Of a stretch of 32,016 bases of DNA, positions 8,204 to 16,422 are shown piece after piece (within the stretch, counting starts at the first letter, position 1; each line of letters opens with the position of its first letter). The notes under the pieces were generated by a model, which worked only from the letters and a program-made list of their open reading frames with translations, had not been told where the DNA came from and made no database searches. The position numbers were made by a program, and so were the translations under genes. This DNA comes from Pseudomonas amygdali (lineage in GTDB: Bacteria > Pseudomonadota > Gammaproteobacteria > Pseudomonadales > Pseudomonadaceae): positions 11,004-43,019 of the forward strand of contig NZ_LKBW01000262.1 in the NCBI RefSeq assembly GCF_002699855.1, in the 5' to 3' direction.

Positions 8204-9397
8204 ATGATTGCCTTGAATGAGCCCGCCGTGCAGCGTGTCGATAAGGTCTGGCAACGCTTCATCGACCAGCGTCGGATCGTTGGCGGGGTGCTGTTGCTGG
8301 CCCGGCAGGGACGCCTGGTTTACGCCAGCGCACTCGGCTGGGCAGATCGCGAGCAACAGATTCCGGTCACTCGCAGTACGCGCTTTCGTCTGGCGTCACT
8401 GACCAAGCTGTTGACCTCGGTGCTGGTGTTGCGGCTCTGCGAACTGGGCACCCTGAACCTGCAAGCCTCGGTAACGGACTGGCTGCCAGCCTTTCGCCCA
8501 CGGCTGGTCAGCGGCCGTGAGCCTGTCATCACACTGCAGCATTTGCTGTCGCACACTTGCGGCTTGAGCTACGGCTTCGAACAAACGCCCGGTAATGCCT
8601 ATGAGCGGGCAGGGGTGTCGGACGGGCTGGATTGGGTGCCGTTCGATCTACCGGAAAACCTGACCCGGTTGGCGCGCCTGCCACTGTTGTTTGAGCCGGG
8701 TAGCGCCTGGGGTTACTCGTTGGGCACTGATGTGCTGGGCGCAGTGATTGAACAGGCCACCGGCATGCCGTTGTCAGAGGCTGTTGCCAAGTGGGTCACC
8801 CTGCCTTTACGCATGGATGCGACTTCCTTCAGGCACGACCAGCAACTAACGCTGGCCAGCGCCTACAAGGACAGTGTCAACGGCCCGCAGCGTATCGGTG
8901 CCAATGATGTGTTGTTGCTCGACAGCGGACAGGCGCTGTTGTCGTCGGCTCGGGCTCGCGACGCTGGCGCATATGAATCTGGCGGGGCAGGCATGCTGGG
9001 CACGGCTGATGACTATCTTCGGCTGCTTGAGTGCCTGCGTCTGGGGGGCGCGCCGTTATTGAGCGCCGTCAGTACCGAGCGCTTGCTGAATAACGCGATT
9101 GGAAGCATAACCATTGCCAGTCGGGGGCCTGGCTGGAAGTTCGGCCTGGGGCCGATGATCCTTGCCGATCCCGCTGCGGTGCGGGGGCAGCAACAGGGTG
9201 TCGGGACCTGGTCGTGGTGCGGCTTGTATGGCAGTCATTACTGGGTTGATCCGGTTTCTGCGCTCAGCATGGTCGTCCTGACCAACACGGCTGTTGCGGG
9301 CGCGTGGGGTGAGTTTGCCGATACGCTTGTCGATGCGGTCTACGCCAGGCCCGAGGTCACGCCCGGGCAAACTGCTTGCGATAGCTGCTCGGGCTGA
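8204..9397 (+). CDS. Serine hydrolase of the beta-lactamase / class C (EstB-like) fold, cytoplasmic
   Basis: A 397-residue protein with the SxxK nucleophile motif in FRLASLTKLLTSVLVLRL and a Tyr motif in WGYSLGTDVLGAVIEQATG, where YSL replaces the YxN of true beta-lactamases. There is a late aromatic/glycine region GTWSWCGLYGSHYWVDP in place of KTG. This combination fits the EstB / 6-aminohexanoate-dimer-hydrolase side of the family, so ester or amide hydrolysis is more likely than antibiotic resistance. There is no signal peptide, unlike secreted beta-lactamases. It starts 3 nt after the alcohol dehydrogenase stop and appears to be the last gene of the operon. Its 3' end overlaps the convergent AraC-type regulator by 41 nt. 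It might remove a protecting group or degrade the product; that part is speculation. Confidence 0.82.
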   Translation: MIALNEPAVQRVDKVWQRFIDQRRIVGGVLLLARQGRLVYASALGWADREQQIPVTRSTRFRLASLTKLLTSVLVLRLCELGTLNLQASVTDWLPAFRPRLVSGREPVITLQHLLSHTCGLSYGFEQTPGNAYERAGVSDGLDWVPFDLPENLTRLARLPLLFEPGSAWGYSLGTDVLGAVIEQATGMPLSEAVAKWVTLPLRMDATSFRHDQQLTLASAYKDSVNGPQRIGANDVLLLDSGQALLSSARARDAGAYESGGAGMLGTADDYLRLLECLRLGGAPLLSAVSTERLLNNAIGSITIASRGPGWKFGLGPMILADPAAVRGQQQGVGTWSWCGLYGSHYWVDPVSALSMVVLTNTAVAGAWGEFADTLVDAVYARPEVTPGQTACDSCSG

Positions 9398-10310
9398 TGC
9401 CCACCAGATTGCGGAAGTGTCGGCGAAAAGACTCTTCGGAGCCGAAACCGGCGCGGTCCACCACTTCGTTGAGACGCAGCTTCGAGGATTCCAGCAATTC
9501 CTTGGCGTAGGCAATGCGCTCGCCGAGCAGCCAGTCGTAAGGCGTAAGGCCGGTACTTTCCATAAAGCTGCGGTGCAAGGTGCGGGTACTGAGCGCCGCC
9601 CTTGAGGCCATTTCCTTGATGGTGTGAGGGCGCTGCAGATCGCTGCGGATCCAGTCCATCAGGTTGGAAATCGGCCCGTCGCTGGCCGACACCAGTTGCC
9701 GGGACGCATATTGCGATTGCCCGCCTTCGCGATGAGGCGGGATGACCATGCGCTGCGCCACCATGTTGGCAACGCGCGAGCCGTGATCGTTGCGCACCAG
9801 GTGCAGCATCATGTCCAGCCCTGCGGCCGAGCCCGCAGCTGTCACGATAGTGCCTTGGTCCACATACAGTTCGTTGGGTTGAATGGTCAGGCCCGGATAC
9901 ATGGTTGCCAGCAGGTCGGTGTAGCGCCAGTGGGTGGTGACCTTGTGCCCGTCGAGCAAACCGGCCGCGGCCAGAACGAAAGCGCCTGTACAGATCGAGC
10001 AGATCCGCGCGCCGCGTGCATGAGCAGCCTGGAGCTGTTCGATGAGCCGCTGCGGAACTGCGGACTCCACTCCGCGCCAGCCTGGCACGATGATTGTATC
10101 GGCATTCTCCAGCAGCACTTCGCCAGGCGTTGGCACGATGGTAATGCCCCCGGCGGCGGTGATCGGCCCATCGTCGACCGGGAAGGTCGCGAATTCGTAC
10201 CAGTTGACCCCCAGTTCAGGTCTTTTCAGCGCAAATACTTCGACCGTGCAGCCAAATTCGAAGGTGCACAACTGGTTGTAGATGAGTGCGACAACGAGAT
10301 GATTTTTCAT
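9357..10310 (-). CDS. GlxA/FtrA-type transcriptional regulator (DJ-1/PfpI domain + AraC DNA-binding domain)
   Basis: The 317-residue protein begins with a DJ-1/PfpI-like domain (about 1-190), including the elbow region around ICSICTGAFVLAAAGLLDG. It ends with a typical AraC/XylS double helix-turn-helix (about 215-317): IKEMASRAALSTRTLHRSFMESTGLTPYDWLLGERIAYAKELL and VVDRAGFGSEESFRRHFRNLVGISPSSYRKQF. This layout is that of GlxA/FtrA/CdhR regulators, which often sense nitrogen-containing metabolites. It is transcribed towards the preceding operon and divergently from a DJ-1-type enzyme gene, 142 nt away. Either one could be its target. The ligand cannot be predicted from sequence. Confidence 0.9.
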   Translation of the reverse strand: MKNHLVVALIYNQLCTFEFGCTVEVFALKRPELGVNWYEFATFPVDDGPITAAGGITIVPTPGEVLLENADTIIVPGWRGVESAVPQRLIEQLQAAHARGARICSICTGAFVLAAAGLLDGHKVTTHWRYTDLLATMYPGLTIQPNELYVDQGTIVTAAGSAAGLDMMLHLVRNDHGSRVANMVAQRMVIPPHREGGQSQYASRQLVSASDGPISNLMDWIRSDLQRPHTIKEMASRAALSTRTLHRSFMESTGLTPYDWLLGERIAYAKELLESSKLRLNEVVDRAGFGSEESFRRHFRNLVGISPSSYRKQFARA

Positions 10311-10452
10311 GGCGCGATGTTACCGGATATTGGCATTTCAGCCAGTAGTTTGGCGTGATGCTACTGGGTAATCTGCACCCTGTCACCGCTTGAAACTGCT
10401 TAAACCTTAATATGATGCAAGTGGTCTGCCATGCAGGCCCTGGAGCCAACTC

Positions 10453-11058
10453 GTGCCACTCAATATCGGTATCTACGTTTATGACGACGTCGAGGTTCTC
10501 GACTTCGCTGGCCCCTACGAAGTGTTCACCACCGCAACACGCATGCATGCTCGCAACAGCCGCGATGACCGGCAGTTGTTCAATGTGTTCACCATCGGGC
10601 GCAGCACTGCACCAGTGCGTGCCCGCGCCGGGCTCAAGGTCGATCCGGACTTTTCGATCAACGACCATCCGGCCATCGACTGCCTGATCGTCCCGGGCGG
10701 GGTCGTGACTGCCGAACTGGAAAAACCCGACGTGATTCACTGGATCAGCGATCAGTCAGAACCCGGGCGCGTTGTGGCTGCCGTGTGCACCGGTGCTTTT
10801 CTGTTGGCCAGGACCGGCAAGCTGGCAGGCAAGCAAGTAACCACGCACTGGGAAGACATTGACGACCTCAAGGAAATGTTCCCTTCGGTAGACGTGCTCA
10901 GCACCCTGCGCTGGGTCGACGAGGGCTCATTTGTGACATCGGCAGGTATCTCCGCCGGTATCGACATGAGTCTTCACCTGGTAGAGCGCCTGCACAGTCG
11001 TGAATTGGCCGAACGCACGGCGCTGCAAATGGATTTCGACTGGACCGAGAACGACTGA
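10453..11058 (+). CDS. DJ-1/PfpI-family protein resembling isonitrile hydratase
   Basis: The start is a GTG at 10453, preceded by GGAG with suitable spacing. The 201-residue protein has the single-domain DJ-1/PfpI fold: IGIYVYDDVEVLDFAGPYEVF near the start, LIVPGGV in the middle and the nucleophile elbow AAVCTGAFLLARTGKLAGKQVTTHW with C112. An aspartate at position 17 and the Cys-Thr pair match residues reported as important in Pseudomonas isonitrile hydratase (InhA), which hydrates isonitriles to N-formamides. Other members of the family have quite different roles, so the activity is a suggestion. It lies divergent from the GlxA-type regulator, a common pairing of regulator and target. Confidence 0.8.
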   Translation: MPLNIGIYVYDDVEVLDFAGPYEVFTTATRMHARNSRDDRQLFNVFTIGRSTAPVRARAGLKVDPDFSINDHPAIDCLIVPGGVVTAELEKPDVIHWISDQSEPGRVVAAVCTGAFLLARTGKLAGKQVTTHWEDIDDLKEMFPSVDVLSTLRWVDEGSFVTSAGISAGIDMSLHLVERLHSRELAERTALQMDFDWTEND

Positions 11059-11287
11059 GCCACTCAGTTCCGCTGCGGATACCCCTGAAGACGCCGTGCA
11101 CCCGAAATGTGCATAGCCACGCCTTCAACCTGATAGCCAGCGTTCGCTTTACCCCCGCTTGAGACATTTATTCGAACGGCCGATATCCCGGCCAGTTCGG
11201 TGTTTCAGCGGGGGTTTCCTGTATTCCCGAGCCTTCGGCTCAGCGGCAGGGCCGCACCCACCTTTGCAAAACCAGAGTGCAGGACAC

Positions 11288-11548
11288 ATGAAAACCCATT
11301 TCTTCAAAGTCGTTCAAACCGTTGCCCAGCACGGTTCGTTCTCGGAGGCCGCAGCCATTCTGGGCTGCAGCCAGTCGAACATCAGCTATGCCATCAAGGA
11401 AGTCGAAGACTTCTTTGAAAAACGCCTGTTCATTCGCAGCCGTACGGGCTGCACCCTCACCCCTGAAGGCAAGGTCATCAACCAGACCCTCGGAAACATC
11501 ATGGCCACACTCGAACAACTAAAAAAAATGGGGTCAGCGGCAGCGTAA
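11288..11548 (+). pseudogene. LysR-type regulator, N-terminal DNA-binding part (5' half of a frameshifted gene)
   Basis: The reading frame starts at ATG 11288 after an AGGA sequence. It gives 86 residues that form a normal LysR winged helix-turn-helix: FFKVVQTVAQHGSFSEAAAILGCSQSNISYAIKEVEDFFEKRLFIR then GCTLTPEGKVI. It stops at TAA 11546-11548, a few codons after a run of eight A residues (11521-11528). The rest of the protein continues in the -1 frame, so the gene has either lost one A or uses slippage. An upstream in-frame extension to 11159 adds residues foreign to the family and was not used. The neighbouring trehalose synthase gene, 158 nt beyond the broken gene, is a possible target. 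Confidence 0.85.
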
Positions 11549-12153
11549 CCATTCATTACCACTCGCATATCCTCGAGACCAGCCTGAGCGCCTCGCTGGA
11601 CTTTCTCGCCCATCACTACCCCGATATTCACTTGAACGTGCTGCACCGCTCCGAACAAAACCCATCGCTGGACGCGTTGATAAAGGAAGTAGCCGACATC
11701 CTCATCCTGCCCGGTACTGTCCTGAATGAGCATTATCTCGAGCATCATTGCTGGTCGGACCATTACGTGCTGGTGGCGGCGCGCAGCAAACAGGCAACGC
11801 CGCAAAGCTTCGCCGAGCTTTCGCAGGTGTCACGTTACGTGGCCTGGCGGCATCCCGGGGTCGAGCGTTTGCACCAGCAGCTGGCATCGGCGCAGGTGCG
11901 GCTCAGTCAACGCGGCGAACTGACCTGTCTGGACACACTTCTGGATCTGGTCGCCAAGCGCCATTGCATTTCGATTCTGCCCAGGGCGTTGTTGAACGGG
12001 CGCTTCCGTGAGCTGGAGTCGATTCCGCTGCCGCTGACCGTGATGCGGCACATCAGTGTGGTGGCGCGGCCGGCCTCGCTGCTTTCCAATGCCGCCAATG
12101 CGGTGATTCAGGCACTGAAAAAGCCTCCTGTTGCCATCCCTCAACCTTATTGA
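11521..12153 (+). pseudogene. LysR-type regulator, effector-binding part (3' half of the frameshifted gene)
   Basis: In the frame one base behind the 5' half, an unbroken reading frame runs from the A8 tract to TGA 12153. Its first residues (GSVTIHYHSHILETSLSASLDFLAHHYPDIHLNVLHRS) are exactly what follows the linker helix in LysR proteins: a first beta strand and the 'FL..YP.I.LNV' helix. The remainder (EVADILILPG, FAELSQVSRYVAWR, VAKRHCISILPRALLNG) completes the two-lobed effector domain. Joined at the A tract, the two halves give a protein of about 288 residues, the usual LysR size. Internal start codons exist but none has a convincing ribosome-binding site. The preserved sequence suggests that the break is recent, is a sequencing error, or is bypassed by slippage. 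Confidence 0.85.
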
Positions 12154-12257
12154 TGCCGCAAAACTTCGTCATAGCACGGTCGGCGAGCGTCAGACCGCGA
12201 CATGAATGCAACGAATCGGGCCCTTTGGGCTCATATCCGTAAGCAATACATTCAGGG

Positions 12258-12275
12258 CGCTCCGCCTGCGGAGCG
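12258..12275. repeat. Short GC-rich hairpin before the trehalose synthase gene
   Basis: CGCTCCGC and GCGGAGCG form a perfect 8-bp stem around a 2-nt loop, 37 nt before the start codon at 12312. Its core resembles the short palindromes at 19891-20075. It could be a repeat family member, a weak terminator for the LysR gene or a leader structure; no U-tract follows. Confidence 0.6.
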
Positions 12276-12311
12276 TCTCAGGTCGCCGATTCGAGAGGAA
12301 GACTGGACGCT

Positions 12312-14375
12312 ATGACGATACCGGACAAGCAGTACGTGGACTGGCTGGTCGAGCAATCGATGCTTAATGCCGCAAGACAGCGCGCCAAGACCTATTCGGG
12401 GCAGGGCAGGCTCTGGCAGCGTCCTTTCGCCCTTGCACGTCCCAGAGATGCATCCGCCATTGCGTCAGTCTGGTTCACCGCCTATCCGGCTTCTATCGTC
12501 ACTCGCGAAGGTGGGTCGGTGCTGGAAGCGCTGGGTGATGAAACCCTGTGGCACGCGCTGTCGGAGATCGGCATTCAGGGCATTCACAACGGCCCGCTGA
12601 AGCTGTCCGGCGGGCTGAAAGGCCGCGAGCGGACTCCGAGTATCGATGGCAACTTCGACCGCATCAGTTTCGGCATCGACCCTGATCTGGGCACCGAAGC
12701 ACAACTGTTGAGCCTGTCGCGCATCGCTGCAGCGCACAACGCGGTGATCATCGATGACATCATCCCGTCGCACACCGGCAAGGGCGCAGACTTCCGTCTT
12801 GCCGAGCTGGCGTACGAGGATTACCCAGGCCTGTTCCACATGGTCGAGATCCGTGAGGAAGACTGGCCGCTGTTACCTGAAGTGCCGACCGGTCGCGACG
12901 CCGTCAACCTGATGCCCGATGTGGTCGATCAGTTACGCGACAAGCATTACATCGTCGGTCAGTTGCAACGGGTGATTTTCTTCGAGCCTGGCGTCAAGGA
13001 AACCGACTGGAGCGCCACCGACGTGGTGCATGGCGTCGATGGCAAGGCTCGCCGCTGGGTCTATCTGCATTATTTCAAGGACGGTCAGCCTTCATTGAAC
13101 TGGCTGGACCCAAGTTTTGCCGCGCAGCAGATGATCATCGGTGACGCGCTGCATGCCATTGATGTGATGGGCGCGCGGGTACTGCGTCTGGACGCCAACG
13201 GCTTCCTTGGCGTGGAGCGTCGCGCCGAAGGCACTGCCTGGTCGGAAAGCCATCCGCTGTCGATCACCGGCAACCAGCTACTGGCCGGTGCGATCCGCAA
13301 GGCAGGCGGTTTCAGCTTCCAGGAACTCAACCTGACCATCGATGACATCGCGTCCATGGGGCAGGGCGGCGCTGACCTGTCCTACGACTTCCTCACGCGA
13401 CCGGCCTATCAGCATGCACTGTTGACCGGCACCACCGAGTTCCTGCGCTTGATGCTGCGCCAGGTGCATGCGTACGGCATTGATCCGGCATCGCTGATCC
13501 ATGCCTTGCAGAATCACGATGAGCTGACTCTGGAGCTGGTGCATTTCTGGACGCTGCACGCCCATGACACCTTCCATTACCAGGGGCAGACGTTCCCGGG
13601 TAATATCCTGCGCGAGCACATCCGTGAAGAGATGTACGAGAAGTTGTCCGGTGAACACGCGCCGTATAACCTCAAGTTCGTCACCAATGGTGTCTCCTGC
13701 ACAACGGCCAGCATCATCACCGCCGCGCTGGGCATTCGCGACCTGAGCACGATCAGCGATGCAGACATTCAGCAGATCCAGCACATCCACCTGCTGCTGG
13801 TGATGTACAACGCCATGCAGCCTGGCGTGTTTGCCTTGTCGGGCTGGGACCTGGTCGGCGCCTTGACGTTACCGGCAGAGCAGGTCGACCACCTGATGCA
13901 GGACGGTGACACGCGCTGGATTCATCGGGGTGCCTACGATCTGGTGGATCTGGACCCGGAAGCTGAATTTTCTGCTGGTGACATGCCGCGTCCGAAGACG
14001 CTGTATGGCAGCCTGGTCAGTCAGCTCCAGCGACCTGACTCGTTTGCCTCGCAGCTCAAGAAAATTCTTGCTGTGCGCCGCGCCTACGACATTGCAGCAA
14101 GCCGCCAGATTCTGATTCCCGACGTCGAGCATCCAGGGCTGTTGGTCATGGTGCACGAGTTGCCTGCCGGCAAGGGCACGCAGATCACCGCGCTCAACTT
14201 CAGCTCAGAGACTATTGTCGAAACGCTGCACCTGCCTGGCATCGCGCCGGGTCCGGTGGTCGATATCATCAACGAGCGGGTCGAGGGCGATCTGACCGAT
14301 CAGGGCGAGTTCACCATCACGCTGGATGCCTACGAAGGGCTTGCCCTGCGTGTGGTGAGCACCTTGCCGATCTAG
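12312..14375 (+). CDS. treS: GH13 trehalose synthase (maltose-trehalose glucosylmutase), standalone type
   Basis: The 687-residue protein has the size of the standalone Pseudomonas trehalose synthase known from P. stutzeri. The GH13 catalytic set is recognisable: nucleophile D294 in [10 protein letters not shown], acid/base E338 in FSFQELN, and D403 in [10 protein letters not shown]. Region I-like [12 protein letters not shown] is also present. These enzymes interconvert maltose and trehalose in the cytoplasm, linking glycogen or maltose to the osmoprotectant trehalose. No maltokinase domain is fused to it, and no treX/treY/treZ or glgE gene is nearby, so it stands alone here. GAGAGGAAG lies about 10-17 nt before the ATG; a later start is possible. 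The 3' end overlaps the convergent sigma-54 regulator reading frame by 59 nt. Confidence 0.82.
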   Translation: MTIPDKQYVDWLVEQSMLNAARQRAKTYSGQGRLWQRPFALARPRDASAIASVWFTAYPASIVTREGGSVLEALGDETLWHALSEIGIQGIHNGPLKLSGGLKGRERTPSIDGNFDRISFGIDPDLGTEAQLLSLSRIAAAHNAVIIDDIIPSHTGKGADFRLAELAYEDYPGLFHMVEIREEDWPLLPEVPTGRDAVNLMPDVVDQLRDKHYIVGQLQRVIFFEPGVKETDWSATDVVHGVDGKARRWVYLHYFKDGQPSLNWLDPSFAAQQMIIGDALHAIDVMGARVLRLDANGFLGVERRAEGTAWSESHPLSITGNQLLAGAIRKAGGFSFQELNLTIDDIASMGQGGADLSYDFLTRPAYQHALLTGTTEFLRLMLRQVHAYGIDPASLIHALQNHDELTLELVHFWTLHAHDTFHYQGQTFPGNILREHIREEMYEKLSGEHAPYNLKFVTNGVSCTTASIITAALGIRDLSTISDADIQQIQHIHLLLVMYNAMQPGVFALSGWDLVGALTLPAEQVDHLMQDGDTRWIHRGAYDLVDLDPEAEFSAGDMPRPKTLYGSLVSQLQRPDSFASQLKKILAVRRAYDIAASRQILIPDVEHPGLLVMVHELPAGKGTQITALNFSSETIVETLHLPGIAPGPVVDIINERVEGDLTDQGEFTITLDAYEGLALRVVSTLPI

Positions 14376-15564
14376 GCGCCCCCTGGCTGCGTTTTTTCAG
14401 GCGATAGGCAAGCTGGGCGCGACTCAGGCCCAGTAAACGCGAGGCGGCCGCCAGGTTGCCTTCGCTCTCGTCCAGCGCTTCGTGGATCAGGCGCTGTTCG
14501 AGGTCGTCGATGGAGAATGCCTGGCCTGACTGCCCCAAAGTGTCCAGCAGTCTGGCAGTCGATGCCTGCCGGGTTTCTGAAACAGAAGTCTGCCGCAACG
14601 TGCCCTCGGGGTTCAACGAGTAGGAGTCCTCCGGTAACGACTCGTTGCGGAAGATATGCACCAGATCAATCGCCTGGCCCTCGTCGCTGGCAATCAGCCC
14701 ACGCTCGATCAGGTTCTGCAGCTCGCGCACATTCCCGGCGAAGTCATAACGCAGCAACGTCTTCAATGCTCGCATGGTCAAGCCGGCCGGCGTCCTGCCG
14801 TACTCCTGACAGAATCTTTTGAGAAAAGCGTTGATCAGCAACGGAATGTCATCGCGGCGTTCGCGCAATGGGGGCAGGGTGATCGGGTAAACATTCAGGC
14901 GGTAGAACAGGTCCTCGCGGAACTCGCCATCGGCCACCGCCTTGCGCAAGTCGACGTTGGTCGCCGCCACCACCCGAACATCGACCTTGATGCCGTGGCC
15001 GCCCCCGACGCGTTCGATCTCCCGCTCCTGCAGGGCACGCAGCAGTTTGCTTTGCCCGGCCAGGCTCAGGGAGGTAATTTCATCCAGAAACAGCGTGCCG
15101 CCATTGGCGCGCTCGAAACGCCCGGGCCTTGAGTGCGTCGCCCCGGTGTATGCCCCACGCTCGACACCGAACAGCTCGGCCTCGATCAGGTTATCGGGAA
15201 TGGCTGCGCAGTTGAGCGCCACGAACGGGCCTTCGCGGTTGCGGCTGAGCTGGTGCAACTGGCGGGCGAACATTTCCTTGCCGACGCCGGATTCACCGCT
15301 GATCAATACCGTTGCCGGGGTCATTGCCACACGCTGCAGTGCCTGGGTGGCGGCGTTGAATGCGGCGCTGGCACCAATCAGCGGCTGCTCGGTGCCGGTG
15401 GGCGGACTTGCGTCATGGTTCGCTTTTGCCAGTGAAGGAGTTTGTTCAGGGGCAGGTGGTTTGACCACGTTCAGGTAGCCCAGGTCGCGCTCGACGTCGC
15501 CCCATTGTTCCGCGGTCTTGCCAACGACCCGGCAGTTCGCGTGGCCCATGCCGCGGCACTCCAC
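14317..15564 (-). pseudogene. DmpR/XylR-type sigma-54 activator, AAA+ and DNA-binding part (3' half, after an in-frame stop)
   Basis: This 415-codon frame begins with GTG directly after the TAA that ends the 5' half, in the same frame. It opens with the end of a V4R domain ([16 protein letters not shown]), then a linker and a full sigma-54 AAA+ domain: Walker A GESGVGKE (90-97), the sigma-54 contact loop GAYTGA (137-142) and Walker B GGTLFLDE (155-162). It ends with a Fis-type helix-turn-helix ([23 protein letters not shown]). GAYTGA is a tolerated variant of GAFTGA. No Shine-Dalgarno sequence is evident before the GTG, so expression would need reinitiation or readthrough. If made alone, this part would resemble the constitutive A-domain deletions known for XylR and DmpR. 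The tail after YRLKKR is longer than usual and runs into the convergent trehalose synthase gene. Confidence 0.85.
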
Positions 15565-16143
15565 TTAGCGGAAGACCACCATCTGCCCGAACAGGCCGCT
15601 GACAAAACCGATGGCGTAGCCGATTTCGGTCCAGCACACCGAATCCTGCCCGATGCTATATGCCGCAACATGCTCGTCGGCTTCGCAGGAGTGGTGCCAC
15701 AGAAACTCCCCTTCGTAGAACCCGGACTCGGCGTCGAACTTGAAGTGCAACGGCTCGACCTTGGTCATGCCTTCCAGCGTGTGCAAGTGCGTACCGGCAC
15801 GAAACGCCGATGTTGCATCAGCCAGTGGCCAGCGTTCGCGAATCAGCCGGGCGTCGCGCGCGCCAGACAGATAACCGGCACGGGTGAACATTCCGCGTGC
15901 CTGCTCCTGCCCCAGACGCTCGATGATCTCGCGGCGCAAGGTGCCGAACGATGAGGTGTGCAGCAGCAAAATGCGCTGATCGTTGAGCCAGATGCGCCCA
16001 TCGTCAGGCGAGAAGAACAGGCAACCGGTCAATTCCTCGGCGGTCGGTGAGCCACTGGCGTCTGGCTGACTACTGTCGCCCCGAGGCAGGAAGTGCTCAG
16101 TGGAGACGCTGTGGTCGGGAAGCTCGCAGTGAGGAATTCTCAT
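15565..16143 (-). pseudogene. DmpR/XylR-type sigma-54 activator, aromatic-sensing part (5' half, ends at a premature TAA)
   Basis: From ATG 16143, preceded by GAGG, the frame encodes 192 residues that match the XylR_N / V4R sensor region of DmpR and XylR: FFSPDDGRIWLNDQRILLLHTSSFGTLRREIIERLG, ARGMFTRAGYLSGARDA, and EGEFLWHHSCEADEH. It ends GYAIGFVSGLFGQMVVFR-stop. Relatives continue here as '(Y/F)[10 protein letters not shown]', so a single change of GAA to TAA would explain the stop. The sensor domain normally binds aromatic effectors and represses the AAA+ domain. An upstream ATG at 16164 is possible but has no good ribosome-binding site. The gene is divergent from the aldehyde dehydrogenase it probably controlled. 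Confidence 0.87.
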
Positions 16144-16172
16144 TCTTGTACCTCGGCCCGGCATTGGTCTAA

Positions 16173-16188
16173 ATGATCAATTCATGAC
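16173..16188 (+). promoter_or_regulatory. Candidate upstream activating site 1 for the XylR/DmpR-type regulator
   Basis: ATGATCAATTCATGAC matches 12 of 16 positions of the XylR/DmpR consensus TTGATCAATTGATCAA as I recall it. It lies 146-161 nt before the -24 element and 30-45 nt before the regulator's own start codon, so it could also serve autoregulation. Confidence 0.6.
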
Positions 16189-16206
16189 TTGGTTAATAAA
16201 CATAAC

Positions 16207-16222
16207 TTTATCAAATGAACAA
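16207..16222 (+). promoter_or_regulatory. Candidate upstream activating site 2 for the XylR/DmpR-type regulator
   Basis: TTTATCAAATGAACAA matches 13 of 16 positions of TTGATCAATTGATCAA. Its centre is 34 bp from that of site 1, about three helical turns, which is the paired arrangement expected for hexameric sigma-54 activators. Confidence 0.62.
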
Positions 16223-16333
16223 GCTCGGCCGCGCAGTATTTCCGGTCCTTGATGTTTGCTCCGTTAATGAGGTTGCCGAAAAGTCTTGTTCCAGAGCGGT
16301 TGAGCGGCTATATGACAACCTGATTGCAATCCC

Positions 16334-16347
16334 GGCACAGGCTTTGC
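16334..16347 (+). promoter_or_regulatory. Sigma-54 (-24/-12) promoter of the aromatic aldehyde dehydrogenase gene
   Basis: GGCACAGGCTTTGC has GG and GC separated by exactly 10 nt and matches the TGGCAC-N5-TTGC consensus at nearly every position. Transcription should start near 16359, giving a leader of about 64 nt. The promoter lies about 110-160 nt after the two activator sites. Confidence 0.85.
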
Positions 16348-16422
16348 TCAGGCCTGTTTACGGCGCGTGCTGTCCATTGGAGTGGAGCAGGCGATTACAA
16401 CCATAAAAGCCGGAGTCTGAAT

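Noticed and set aside
8204..9397. Calling the EstB-like hydrolase a beta-lactamase resistance gene
   Set aside because: It has YSL instead of YxN, no KTG-like motif and no signal peptide, so antibiotic hydrolysis in the periplasm is unlikely.
11159..11287. Upstream extension of the LysR 5' half to 11159
   Set aside because: LysR proteins start a few residues before the first helix; ATG 11288 with AGGA fits, and the extra 43 residues do not resemble the family.
16324..16422. Upstream extension of the aldehyde dehydrogenase to 16324
   Set aside because: The extension overlaps the sigma-54 promoter and the expected transcript start; ATG 16423 has its own GGAG site.
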